Assembly (NCBI GenBank): GCA_029288485.1
Contig: JARIHC010000004.1
Coordinates: forward strand, 248,001 to 312,000
Source: Candidatus Saccharimonadota bacterium
GTDB taxonomy: Bacteria > Patescibacteriota > Saccharimonadia > Saccharimonadales > UBA4665
Direction of reading: 5' to 3'
DNA length: 64,000 nt
The notes under the pieces are model-generated. The model had not been told where the DNA came from, did not search any database, and saw only the letters and a program-made list of their open reading frames with translations. A program made the translations under genes and the position numbers. This document shows, piece after piece, positions 49,598 through 58,784 of this stretch (its first letter is position 1; each line of letters starts with the position of its first letter).

Positions 49598-50344
49598 TTA
49601 GCTCTGTAAACTATCGCGAGGGTTGGTAATTCCATTAGCCGCATTAAGCTCGGGAATCGTAACTGGTTTTACTAAACTGCCGTCCTGATTAGTTACCTGC
49701 AGGCCTTTAGCCGTAATGTCGACAATTTTCCACCCAGACTCAACCCTTTCAGGCTGGCCATCGCGGGCGCTGCGCGTAACTGACACTTCGGTGCCGATCC
49801 GATATTGAGGAAAGCTAATTAAGTCTCTAGCAAGCGACGCCAGACGCTGTCTTAAATCAGTCGTTCGACGGCTCAAATCATTAGCATAATCTCGACTTTC
49901 CAGGGAATAACGATCTGCAGCTGCCGAGCCTGGTAAAAAAGGTAGCCGACGTTCTTTAGGCTCCGGATCTAAGTGAGTAAAATCCACTGGCAGCTTGTTT
50001 TCTTCGAGATACGCTTGGCTGTCTCGTGGATTGGGCCAGACATAGCGGCCTCTTTTTTCTTCTCTCTTTACCGCCCTGCCTATTACTATGCCTAAGGCAT
50101 TTTGGAATTTATCCAGCTCTTCGTCATGATGAACAATTTTTTGGCCTTCCGGAGTGGACTCCAAAAAAGGCTGCAGAACTTCACTATGGAATATGCCATA
50201 CTTCTGGTCATAAGTGGGATTTAGTCTAGCTTGACCATCATATTCATCGTATGTGGCGCCGCCTTCTATTAGGGTAGCATCGCTAGCTGCTCGAAGTTCA
50301 AGACTGTTTTGCTGGTCTGCTGTTAGCGTTTCGGCGTGAGGCAT
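49598..50344 (-). CDS. Hypothetical protein, 248 aa
   Basis: I do not recognise this protein. It is soluble, charged and largely helical, with a beta-type end (GTEVSVTRSARDGQPERVESGWKI; similar to a small SH3-like barrel) in the last 60 residues. Likely leaderless: a TAGATT lies 4 bases before the ATG. Confidence 0.72.
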   Translation of the reverse strand: MPHAETLTADQQNSLELRAASDATLIEGGATYDEYDGQARLNPTYDQKYGIFHSEVLQPFLESTPEGQKIVHHDEELDKFQNALGIVIGRAVKREEKRGRYVWPNPRDSQAYLEENKLPVDFTHLDPEPKERRLPFLPGSAAADRYSLESRDYANDLSRRTTDLRQRLASLARDLISFPQYRIGTEVSVTRSARDGQPERVESGWKIVDITAKGLQVTNQDGSLVKPVTIPELNAANGITNPRDSLQS

Positions 50345-50438
50345 ATTAAATCTATGTTAACATATTACTTAAGATTAGTCAATCATGCGGCATGGCAGCA
50401 GTGGTTATGCTGTTGAGTCCCTAGCGGTAAGCGATTCG

Positions 50439-51071
50439 TCAGATAGTCCGCAGCAGAGATATTAGCTCATTGGCTTCGCTCTCTGAAACCACACTTAAAC
50501 TTAATTCGTCTTCTTGCTGTTCGCTAGCTTGCCTCTCTTGAGTCGTTATAAGCGGAGGGTTGTCTTCCGCGGGTATTAGTTGGTCGTCAAGCTTTAAGAA
50601 TATTGGCAGCCCAAAAGGCCGGACCCGCTTATCAATCTCAAGCTGCTGGCCATTATTAACGATAGTGTACGACGTAAAGATTTTTTTGCCGTCTTGCTGG
50701 GATTCGTCGGCTTTTTCAGTTTTAAAGATCGTTGCCTGGACGCCCGTATCGTTATAGAAACCGTCATGGCTATATTGATATCTACCTGTAGTGTCTGCAC
50801 CCATACTACCATCGGCGTCATGGCGCATAGGTCCCTTGCCGTCTCCATAGTAATACAGGTCTATTCCGAGACACTTATCGCCGTGTTGAACATCATTAAT
50901 GGAAACACCGCCTGAGCCTAGCGTCGCTAGAAAGCGCGCCGGACACCTTGAACGAATGCTTTCCAGCAAAAGTGCTAGCGTCTCTTGGGATGCAGGATGC
51001 AATTCCGCCGCACCGGCCACCTCAGGATGCCCGCCGCCATTATTGCTATCGTCAAATCCTTCTCTTGTCAT
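50439..51071 (-). CDS. Hypothetical protein, 210 aa
   Basis: TATAAT ends 7 bases before the ATG (leaderless). The middle is Gly/Asp/Tyr-rich (IDLYYYGDGKGPMRHDADG; GRYQYSHDGFYND) and the end acidic. Not recognised. Confidence 0.72.
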   Translation of the reverse strand: MTREGFDDSNNGGGHPEVAGAAELHPASQETLALLLESIRSRCPARFLATLGSGGVSINDVQHGDKCLGIDLYYYGDGKGPMRHDADGSMGADTTGRYQYSHDGFYNDTGVQATIFKTEKADESQQDGKKIFTSYTIVNNGQQLEIDKRVRPFGLPIFLKLDDQLIPAEDNPPLITTQERQASEQQEDELSLSVVSESEANELISLLRTI

Positions 51072-51111
51072 AACGAGTATTATACAAGAAAATTACTGAT
51101 TTGACTACAGA

Positions 51112-52392
51112 CTACTGGTGTGCGGCGAGGTAGCTTTCGGCAGCCTGCAGCTGGGCATCGTTAGCCGCCCCGGCAGTTACGTTAGCTGGCTCTTTGACAG
51201 TTTGATCAGGCGTGATGCCGCGGTGGTTAATATTTTTACCATCTGGCCGATACCAGCTAGCCACGGTTACTTTTAGCTGGCCAGCGTCGCCATCACACGT
51301 TCCTTCAACGGGTATGGGATGGTTGCAGATGTTAATTAACTGCTGCACAACCCCTTTGCCGTATGACTTTTGGCCGATTACATATGCTGCGCCATTATCA
51401 TGCAAAGCGCCCGAGGTTATTTCGCTGGCGCTGGCGCTGCCGCCGTTTATCAAAACTACTGTTGGGATACCGCCCAGCGTATCGCTGCCGTCAGCGTAGT
51501 AAGCCTGCACCACCGTATTGCCGCGTTTTTCTTGCAGTATTAGTTTGCCCTTAGGCAGCCAGAGACTGGAGACGTGGATAGCAGCATCTAACAGGCCGCC
51601 TGGGTTGTTGCGCATATCTAATACTATGCCCTTCACTTGCTTGTCTTTAAATTGGCTGGCAGCTTTTTGTGCTAGATCTGTTGTGTCATCAGAAAAACTG
51701 GTGATTTGCATGTAGCCGATATTACCCGGCAAAATTTTTGTGTTCACGCTAGGGACTGTGATGTTCTGACGAGTAATTGTTAGCGTAAGCGGCGTTGCAC
51801 TATTTCGCACAACCTGCAGAGTAACCTTCGTGCCAGCTTGGCCGCGGATCTTATGTACCGCCGCATCAATGCTCATGCCGGAAGTTGACTGGCCGTCAAT
51901 GCTGGCTATCAGATCGCCGGCTTGCAGGCCGGCTTTCGCGGCCGGCGTGCCGGCGATCGGCGCTATAACTTGCAGATTCCCGCTGCTATCCCGCCCCAGT
52001 TCAGCGCCAATACCGCTAAACTGATTGTTAAGCTCTTGATTAAACTCCTTGGCCTCTTTAGGTGTAAAATACTCCGTATACGGGTCCCCTGTGGATTCAG
52101 CCAAGCCGTGTTTTAGACCGTCGAGTATTTGAGTTTCAGTCAATTTACCGTCGTAATTTTGTATGAGCGATTTATAGACCTGTGTGACTGAGCTGTAATC
52201 CGGTTTGGACGGCAGATTCCCGGCTACATTATGCTGGTGGCGCAGGCTTATGCTGCCATCGCCAACCCCCACCCCAAACGAGAAAACCGCAATTACAACA
52301 ATCGCTTGTACTAAACGCCGCAGCCAGCGCCGCTTTCTAGATGCCCGAGATGCCGGTGTTAACGGCTTATCGCCTGTTTGTGTTGGTCTCAT
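51112..52392 (-). CDS. ctpA: C-terminal processing serine protease (S41, CtpA), 426 aa
   Basis: One N-terminal membrane anchor (LVQAIVVIAVFSFGVGVGD), a PDZ domain (IAGTPAAKAGLQAGDLIASIDGQST) and the S41 domain with catalytic Ser in GGSASASEI and Lys in GQKSYGKG. It acts outside the membrane, likely trimming the neighbouring cell-wall hydrolase or other envelope proteins. TATAAT ends 8 bases before the ATG. Confidence 0.95.
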   Translation of the reverse strand: MRPTQTGDKPLTPASRASRKRRWLRRLVQAIVVIAVFSFGVGVGDGSISLRHQHNVAGNLPSKPDYSSVTQVYKSLIQNYDGKLTETQILDGLKHGLAESTGDPYTEYFTPKEAKEFNQELNNQFSGIGAELGRDSSGNLQVIAPIAGTPAAKAGLQAGDLIASIDGQSTSGMSIDAAVHKIRGQAGTKVTLQVVRNSATPLTLTITRQNITVPSVNTKILPGNIGYMQITSFSDDTTDLAQKAASQFKDKQVKGIVLDMRNNPGGLLDAAIHVSSLWLPKGKLILQEKRGNTVVQAYYADGSDTLGGIPTVVLINGGSASASEITSGALHDNGAAYVIGQKSYGKGVVQQLINICNHPIPVEGTCDGDAGQLKVTVASWYRPDGKNINHRGITPDQTVKEPANVTAGAANDAQLQAAESYLAAHQ

Positions 52393-52424
52393 CGGGACTA
52401 ATTATAGCAAACCGCTTTTGATTA

Positions 52425-53561
52425 CTAGAAATGAATGAAGTATAGGCCAGATTGACTAACTGTCTTGGTCGAGTACCTGCCATCTAAGGCGGCATTGTAT
52501 TGGCTGACAAATATTGATCCGCCGCTGACGCTCTCCACATACATAGCGTGGCCGAAGGCGCCAGCCGTGCTGATAGCTACGTCGCCTGGCCGTGCACCGC
52601 CGCCAAAGTCCATGGGAATGCCGGCTGCACGGGCGTCACCGGGCCACTGGTTGGCGTTGCCGCGGCCGCCCCAATAAGGCATATAACGGCCAGACTGGGC
52701 GACTTTGAAGGCCGTGTAGCTTACGCACTCGCGGTTATACATACCCCAACTGTCAATGATAGAATCTTGCGGCGCATTACACCAGACAGACGGATAGCCG
52801 CCGCCGCAAGCCGGACCAGTACCAGCCGCAAAGCTGCCGCCACCGGAGATAAATCTTGAGTTAGCCGCCAGCTGCTGAGCCCGCAACTTAGAAATTTGAC
52901 TAGAGTTAGAGCTAATTTGCTGGTTGTAGGCCGCTTGCTGGCCTTCGTTATATGACAGCAGCTGGCTCTGTTGGTTCTGATCACTAGCTAACTGGCTGTT
53001 TTGGGCCTTTTCGGACTCTACTAATTGGTCAATTTGAGTCTTTTTAGTTTCTAGTTGCGCCTGCAAGTTGGCAATTTCCTTAATCTTGGCATTTAGCTGA
53101 TTCTGTACGCTAGTGCGATATTCTTCTCTATCAACATAGTCGCTTAGATTTTTGCTGCTAGCCAGCTCCTCGATAGTTGACATTTGACCGTCGACATACA
53201 TCGTTTTAATGTCTTCGGCTAGGCTAGCTTTCTTAGTTGTGATTTCCTGCTTGTCGGCGTTGATCTGCTGCTCTAGCTGAGCCTGCTGGCTTTGGTTAGC
53301 TGCCAGCTGGCTTTGGATAGCATTAATCTGAGCTTGCAATTGATTAATAACGGCCTGGTAACTGCCTGCCTGAGTTTCAAGCCCATTCAATACGCCGCGA
53401 GAAACAGCATTTTGAGCGTTTAGAGCATTGATCTGCTCATCATATTTATCGGCGTGCGCTTGGTGCCCGCCGCCAACTACTACGGCAACCACTGCCAAGA
53501 CTATCGCCAAGGCGCGCAACACTTCAATACGACTGGTTCCCGATTGGTTTTGTTTTGGCAT
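52425..53561 (-). CDS. PcsB-like peptidoglycan hydrolase: coiled coil plus CHAP, 378 aa
   Basis: A signal peptide (residues 11-35, cut likely after AHA), a long Gln/Ala-rich coiled coil (about 36-240), then a CHAP domain with catalytic Cys in RECVSYTAF and His in FGHAMYVE. This is the layout of PcsB and similar hydrolases that are activated by FtsX. The gene sits directly behind ftsX, so it is very probably the hydrolase switched on by FtsEX. Start at 53561 keeps the signal peptide intact. Confidence 0.92.
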   Translation of the reverse strand: MPKQNQSGTSRIEVLRALAIVLAVVAVVVGGGHQAHADKYDEQINALNAQNAVSRGVLNGLETQAGSYQAVINQLQAQINAIQSQLAANQSQQAQLEQQINADKQEITTKKASLAEDIKTMYVDGQMSTIEELASSKNLSDYVDREEYRTSVQNQLNAKIKEIANLQAQLETKKTQIDQLVESEKAQNSQLASDQNQQSQLLSYNEGQQAAYNQQISSNSSQISKLRAQQLAANSRFISGGGSFAAGTGPACGGGYPSVWCNAPQDSIIDSWGMYNRECVSYTAFKVAQSGRYMPYWGGRGNANQWPGDARAAGIPMDFGGGARPGDVAISTAGAFGHAMYVESVSGGSIFVSQYNAALDGRYSTKTVSQSGLYFIHF

Positions 53562-53686
53562 AATTTTATTTTTGCTTATGCTTGCTCTTAATATATCATC
53601 TTTAGTCAAACTTGTGTACCCCCTATTTAAGCGTGCCTTTAAAATTAGAGTTTCCCTCCTCTCCACTCCTTAACTGATAAGTCTCT

Positions 53687-54640
53687 CTATTTCGTTTTAA
53701 ATTTGAGATAGCGGCGGGTCGCGATGGCTGATGATACCGCTCCAAGTACTATACCAAGCACAAGCTGCATTGCCAACAGCTCCCAGAAATGATTGCCGAA
53801 ATAAGTGCTGGCGTAATTAATATCCAATAGGCCCAAGCTGCTTGCCTGCAGCGCAGTGGACGAAGCTAGGAAAGCTGCGTTTATGATAAGCACCGAAATA
53901 ATCGCCGAAAGGATGCCGTAAATAATTGTTTCGACCACAAAAGGCCCGCGTATGAAACTGGTAGACGCGCCCAGTAAGCGCTGGATCTGAATTTCATCTC
54001 GACGATTAAAGATAGCCATTTGGATGGTATTAAAGATAATTAAAGCGCAGATTACGGCGAAAACCACCACTGTAATAATGCCGATTTCGCGCAGCACGTT
54101 AGTGGCGTGAGTAATCTTATCTATTGCCTCTTTGCGATCGCCGCTATAACTGGGCGCATCGGACTGCAGCTTAGCAACGTCTGGCTTATTTAAGAAATCT
54201 TTAATATCTTGGATGTGATTTAAGTCCACCGGCTTAATCAAAATTGTTGCCGGCAGCGGATTGGAGGTTTCATTAATGGCTGTTAGCAGCTGCTCATTGC
54301 CGGCATTTTGTTGCTGGTATTGGTGCAGCGCCTGTTCTTTGCTGAGGTACTGCAGACTTTTTACATTCGGCAATTTTTTGAGCTGGCCAAGCAGCTGCTT
54401 AGTTTGAGCGTTAGTGTCGCTATCCTTTAAAAAGACCGATATATCGATCTTATTGGTGATTTGGGCGATAGTGTTATTGAAAGTAGCATTAGTAATAACC
54501 GAGAACAGCACTATTGTTAGCGTCACCACCATGACAGCCATGGCAGCCACCGCTAGACTGGCATTACGAATAAAGTTAACTATGCCCGTATGTATAACTC
54601 GGATCATAGTAACCCAACGGGTTTTCCATCTGCCGCTCAT
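53687..54640 (-). CDS. ftsX: Cell division permease-like protein FtsX, 317 aa
   Basis: Four transmembrane helices with a large outside loop between the first two (residues 60-170) and the FtsX/MacB core RRDEIQIQRLLGASTSFIRGPFVVE. It transmits ATP hydrolysis by FtsE to an extracellular hydrolase. It is 2 bases behind ftsE. Confidence 0.95.
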   Translation of the reverse strand: MSGRWKTRWVTMIRVIHTGIVNFIRNASLAVAAMAVMVVTLTIVLFSVITNATFNNTIAQITNKIDISVFLKDSDTNAQTKQLLGQLKKLPNVKSLQYLSKEQALHQYQQQNAGNEQLLTAINETSNPLPATILIKPVDLNHIQDIKDFLNKPDVAKLQSDAPSYSGDRKEAIDKITHATNVLREIGIITVVVFAVICALIIFNTIQMAIFNRRDEIQIQRLLGASTSFIRGPFVVETIIYGILSAIISVLIINAAFLASSTALQASSLGLLDINYASTYFGNHFWELLAMQLVLGIVLGAVSSAIATRRYLKFKTK

Positions 54641-54642
54641 AG

Positions 54643-55329
54643 TTAAATCTTATACCCTGCGTTAGCTTTGTCTGATGCGATTTTGCCGTCCTTGATAGTA
54701 ACCACGCGGCGCTTTAGTTTGTTGACTATTTCAACGTTGTGGGTGGTTAGTAGTACCGTGGTGCCGTAGCGGTTAATTTTTTCTAGAACTTTTATGACAT
54801 CCCAGGCATGTTTAGGATCGAGGTTACCGGTTGGCTCATCGGCTACTAAAATACGCGGCTGGCGCACAATTGCCCGGGCGATTGCCACGCGTTGCTGTTC
54901 GCCGCCAGACAGTTCAAGCGGCATATTTTTTTCTTTGCCTTTCAAGTTAACAATGTTTAGAACTTTTGGTACTGTGTGGCGGATCTCACGGTTACCTACG
55001 CCCACAACTTCCAGAGCATAGGCCACGTTTTCGTAAACATTTTTGTTTGGCAGTAATTTAAAGTCCTGGAATACTGTGCCGATTTTGCGGCGCAGCAGCG
55101 GGATATCCTTGTCTTTTAATTTGTCATAATCTACGCCGCCGACAATAATCTTACCGCTAGTAGGCCTCTCCTCGCGAGTTAATAATCGGAGTAGCGTGGT
55201 TTTGCCGGCGCCGCTCTGCCCTACAACTATCACAAATTCTTTTGGCTCAACGTGCAGGCTAATCCGGCTGAGAGCTGAGCCTTTCTCGCCGCGGCCATAC
55301 GTTTTTGTTACCCTGTCGAGCAGAATCAT
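54643..55329 (-). CDS. ftsE: Cell division ATP-binding protein FtsE, 228 aa
   Basis: ABC ATPase with Walker [11 protein letters not shown] loop ([12 protein letters not shown]), signature [14 protein letters not shown], Walker [13 protein letters not shown] and H-loop His. Start at 55329 with TATAAT ending 7 bases upstream (leaderless). The genes run ftsE-ftsX-CHAP hydrolase-ctpA on one strand. Confidence 0.96.
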   Translation of the reverse strand: MILLDRVTKTYGRGEKGSALSRISLHVEPKEFVIVVGQSGAGKTTLLRLLTREERPTSGKIIVGGVDYDKLKDKDIPLLRRKIGTVFQDFKLLPNKNVYENVAYALEVVGVGNREIRHTVPKVLNIVNLKGKEKNMPLELSGGEQQRVAIARAIVRQPRILVADEPTGNLDPKHAWDVIKVLEKINRYGTTVLLTTHNVEIVNKLKRRVVTIKDGKIASDKANAGYKI

Positions 55330-55438
55330 TAGCTTTATTATAACCCAATATAGCGCTTGTGTCATTAAAGCAGTTGTTTGCTACAATGAATATATTATGG
55401 TTAAGTTAGTACTCTTTAATACGGCGAACTAGAGCGGC

Positions 55439-56377
55439 ATGACACCAAAAACCCAGCTAGCAGAGCTTACAGAAGGTGTGATTAACAGCGATCATCGGCG
55501 TATCGGAAGAGCCATATCGCTATTAGAAAACAGCCAGTCGGACGATGCCCATATGCTTCTCTCGGAACTATGGCCGCACACCGGCCGGGCGACCACACTT
55601 GGCATTACCGGGCCGCCGGGTGCCGGTAAGTCCACTCTTACCTCAGCACTTATTACGCATCTGCGCGAGCAGGACAAAACTGTCGGAGTTATCGCTGTCG
55701 ATCCTTCCAGCCCGGTTAGTAAAGGTGCTTTGCTAGGAGATCGGATCCGGATGGCAGACCACTACACTGATCCCGACGTTTTTATCCGCTCTATGAGCTC
55801 GCGCGGCCATCTTGGCGGCACATCTGAGGCCGCTTTTTTAGGTATGTCAGTGCTGGATGCTGCCGGCAAAGACGTCGTTATCGTAGAAACAGTCGGTGTT
55901 GGACAGTCAGAGGTGGAAGTTAGATCAATGGTTGATACTGTAGCCGTGGTTCTTCAACCCGAATCAGGCGATTCCGTCCAGATGCTTAAAAGCGGAATCA
56001 TGGAAATTCCTGACGTGCTTTGTCTTAACAAATCAGATCGCCTCGAGGCCGAGAAAACCAGACGCGCCCTAAAAATCTTTTTAAATGCGGAGCCCGAGCC
56101 AACTCCGATATACGTTGAAACAAAGTCATTAGACAACCTAGAAATACAGGAATTATGGGCCGCAGTCCAAGAACATCGGCAATCGCTAGGCAAAGAGGGT
56201 TTGCATAAACTTAGACGCTCAAACTTGGCGGAGCAGATGAGTAATATGGTTGCTTCATTTTTACTACCCGCCATAATCGAAACATTTACAGACGGCGACG
56301 AGGAATTAGTCGAGCTGGTAGAAACAAGAAATATAGACCCTTTAACTGTAGTTGACGAGGTTATAAAAGCTCGCTAA
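55439..56377 (+). CDS. MeaB/ArgK-family GTPase, 312 aa
   Basis: G3E-type P-loop GTPase: GITGPPGAGKSTL, VDPSSPVSKGALLGDRIRM, SSRGHLGG, VIVETVGVGQSE and NKSD. Family members chaperone adenosylcobalamin-dependent methylmalonyl-CoA mutase. No mutase or cobalamin gene is in the window, so its target here is unknown. Codon pattern is like the neighbours. Confidence 0.92.
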   Translation: MTPKTQLAELTEGVINSDHRRIGRAISLLENSQSDDAHMLLSELWPHTGRATTLGITGPPGAGKSTLTSALITHLREQDKTVGVIAVDPSSPVSKGALLGDRIRMADHYTDPDVFIRSMSSRGHLGGTSEAAFLGMSVLDAAGKDVVIVETVGVGQSEVEVRSMVDTVAVVLQPESGDSVQMLKSGIMEIPDVLCLNKSDRLEAEKTRRALKIFLNAEPEPTPIYVETKSLDNLEIQELWAAVQEHRQSLGKEGLHKLRRSNLAEQMSNMVASFLLPAIIETFTDGDEELVELVETRNIDPLTVVDEVIKAR

Positions 56378-56385
56378 ATCGAGTC

Positions 56386-57474
56386 TTAACTATTTCCCAA
56401 AGAGTGTTCTAGATAAGCGTCAATTAAAGGCTCTAGACCGCCGTCGAGCACTTTGTCTGGATCGGAGGTTTCGTACTTGGTGCGCAGATCCTTAACTTGC
56501 TTATAGGGGTGTAGCACGTAACTGCGGATTTGATTACCCCACTCTGCTGACTGGTTCGGCCCTTTTAGCTGGTTAAGTTTTTTAGCGTGCTGCTCCATCT
56601 GAAGCTGAGCCAGTCGCGATCGCAGGACAGTTAGCGCTGTTTCCTTATTTTGCAGCTGCGAACGTTCATTTTGGATAGCTACCGTTATGCCTGTTGGGAT
56701 ATGCGTAACGCGGACCGCTGAATCAGTGGTATTTACAGATTGGCCGCCGTGGCCGCCGCTTCGGTAAACATCAATTTTAAGATCTTTTTCGTCAATTTGC
56801 AGCTCGTCCGGCTTAGAGATTTTAGGCATCACTTCTACCTTGGCAAAACTGGTTTGCCGCAGATTATCGGCATTAAACGGACTGAGCCGAACTAGCCTAT
56901 GCACACCGTGTTCTCCTTTTAATTTGCCGTAGGCAAACGAACCGCTGATCTCTAAAGTTACGCTTTTAAGTCCGGCTTCTTCGCCGGTCGACTCCTCTAC
57001 AATCTTTACGTCCCATCTGTTATTTTCGCAGTAACGGCTGTACATTCTGAACAAAATTTGTGTCCAATCTTGGGCATCCGTGCCGCCAGCGCCGGCATGC
57101 AGACTGATAATGGCGTCATGGTCATCAAATGGCCCATTAAACTTTAATTCCTCTTTGAGAGAGGCAAAATCTTTTTCAGCTTTAGCCAGCTGCTCTTTTA
57201 GCTCGCCGCCCAGGCTGTCGTCACCCAGCTTCAATAACTCGCTAACTTCCGCGGTTAACTTCTCTATTGCTAGCCAAGGCTGCACTCGACCTTCCAGCTT
57301 GGCGATTTGTTTCATAGTCTCTTGCGCCGCGCTGGAATCTTCCCAAAAATCAGGTTTCTGGCTAGCAGCTTGCAGCTTTTGCAGCTGTTGCTTTAAATCA
57401 TTAATTTTTAGCTGTTTTAGAGCTTGGGCTACCTCTGTTTGTAGCTTGTCAGCACGGCGTGCTTCGTCTTGCAT
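56386..57474 (-). CDS. prfB: Peptide chain release factor 2, 362 aa
   Basis: GGQ motif (SGGHGGQSVN) and the stop-codon-reading SPF tripeptide (VRLSPFNAD) that is specific for RF2, which reads UGA and UAA. The frame is continuous: the programmed +1 frameshift of many prfB genes is absent. The ATG at 57474 (5 bases after the upstream stop) is preferred over a TTG that would overlap the peptidase gene. Confidence 0.96.
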   Translation of the reverse strand: MQDEARRADKLQTEVAQALKQLKINDLKQQLQKLQAASQKPDFWEDSSAAQETMKQIAKLEGRVQPWLAIEKLTAEVSELLKLGDDSLGGELKEQLAKAEKDFASLKEELKFNGPFDDHDAIISLHAGAGGTDAQDWTQILFRMYSRYCENNRWDVKIVEESTGEEAGLKSVTLEISGSFAYGKLKGEHGVHRLVRLSPFNADNLRQTSFAKVEVMPKISKPDELQIDEKDLKIDVYRSGGHGGQSVNTTDSAVRVTHIPTGITVAIQNERSQLQNKETALTVLRSRLAQLQMEQHAKKLNQLKGPNQSAEWGNQIRSYVLHPYKQVKDLRTKYETSDPDKVLDGGLEPLIDAYLEHSLGNS

Positions 57475-57479
57475 AAATT

Positions 57480-58781
57480 CTACTTGCCTTTTTTGGTTTT
57501 CCAAAGAGGCTCAAGCTGGTGTTGGCGCTCGCCGACAAAGCGCTGGCTGGTATTACCCAGCACGCCAAAGCCCCAGACATTATCGCTAAACATGTCATTC
57601 ACAACATCTATAATCTGGCGTTTACTTACCGATCGGATGCGTTCTGGTATAAGGTAATAGTCGTCAATTATGCCATCAAAGAAATATCGCCCCAAGTAAC
57701 CGCCGGCTGTGCCGCCAACAGTTTGGCCGCTCCGCTGAAAACGGCCCAAAGCATATTGTTTAGTATTTTTGATGTCTTTTTGCGACAGTTTACCGGCCTG
57801 TAACTTCTTTAGCTCCCCGCTAATTATGTCAAACAACGGCGCTATATTCTTATTGGACACCTGGGTACCAAACCACCAGTTTGTAGCGCTAGAAGTATGG
57901 CTGACGCCAGAGTTCATGCTATAGACCAGACCACGCTCGCGGGCGGCGCCCAAAATTTTGGAATGAAGTGTTTCAGTAAGCAAAGTGTTGACTAGGTACA
58001 GCGCATCGCTTTCAGGATCCGCGAGACGCCTGTCGGCAAAAGTATCGATGTAAAAGTATAGGTTTTCTACAGTGTCATTAGGTACGTAAATCGGCTTTTT
58101 TAGCCGGCGCAGGCTTTCTTGCGGCAAGGCAAAGCGTTCGCCGTCGTGCGGCAGCTCAATGTTCTCTAGCATTTTAGTCAGAGCGCGGCGGCGAGACGGT
58201 GTAAGCTTGCCGGTAATAACAAACCGCATATTGGGTGTGTGATGAGTGTGCTTATAGTGCTCGCGTACATCTGTTAATTGAACATTCTTCATAAGCTCTA
58301 AGCGCTCAACGTCAGACTTCGAAATCAATCCTAGAGCCTTCCTCATTTCAAGCCCCAGCCGCCGGAAATGATTGTTGCTATGGGCAGCCATTTCTTCACG
58401 CACGTTGCCAAACTCAGCTTTGAATTCTTCTTCTAAAAACAGCGGTTTGGTGATAGCAGCCAACAACAGCTTAAGTACTCGGCTCCACTCAAAGTCCGCA
58501 CACTCGCCTTCGTAGATAATGTCGTAAACACCTGTTGTAGCATTGCTATAAGCCCCGTTTTTCTCCAGCTCAGCCTGAAAGTCGCGAGCTTTAGGGATCA
58601 GCTCGTTAGCGCCAAGAAGTACGTGCTCCATTAGGTGCGGCACCTCCCACTTTTCCGGTTCTACCAGATACTCGCCCGCCCTAAAGTTAATATGAAAAGT
58701 CATAACCGAAGCGTCAGGCACATTTATAAGCAACCCCTCGGCGCCATTATTTAGCTTAACTTCGTGAACTTTATGCTTCAT
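57480..58781 (-). CDS. M16-family zinc peptidase, 433 aa
   Basis: The inverse zinc motif HLMEH (residues 49-53) with a downstream Glu in EFGNVREEM, followed by the second M16 half (NLYFYIDTFADRR; AARERGLVYSMNSG). A single-chain peptidase of about 430 residues. Substrate unknown. It follows secA by 3 bases and precedes prfB by 5. Confidence 0.92.
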   Translation of the reverse strand: MKHKVHEVKLNNGAEGLLINVPDASVMTFHINFRAGEYLVEPEKWEVPHLMEHVLLGANELIPKARDFQAELEKNGAYSNATTGVYDIIYEGECADFEWSRVLKLLLAAITKPLFLEEEFKAEFGNVREEMAAHSNNHFRRLGLEMRKALGLISKSDVERLELMKNVQLTDVREHYKHTHHTPNMRFVITGKLTPSRRRALTKMLENIELPHDGERFALPQESLRRLKKPIYVPNDTVENLYFYIDTFADRRLADPESDALYLVNTLLTETLHSKILGAARERGLVYSMNSGVSHTSSATNWWFGTQVSNKNIAPLFDIISGELKKLQAGKLSQKDIKNTKQYALGRFQRSGQTVGGTAGGYLGRYFFDGIIDDYYLIPERIRSVSKRQIIDVVNDMFSDNVWGFGVLGNTSQRFVGERQHQLEPLWKTKKGK

Positions 58782-58784
58782 GCT

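Noticed and set aside
56386-57504. Programmed frameshift or UGA recoding in prfB
   Set aside because: The frame is continuous, RF2 motifs are intact, and TGA ends other genes such as the histidine kinase.
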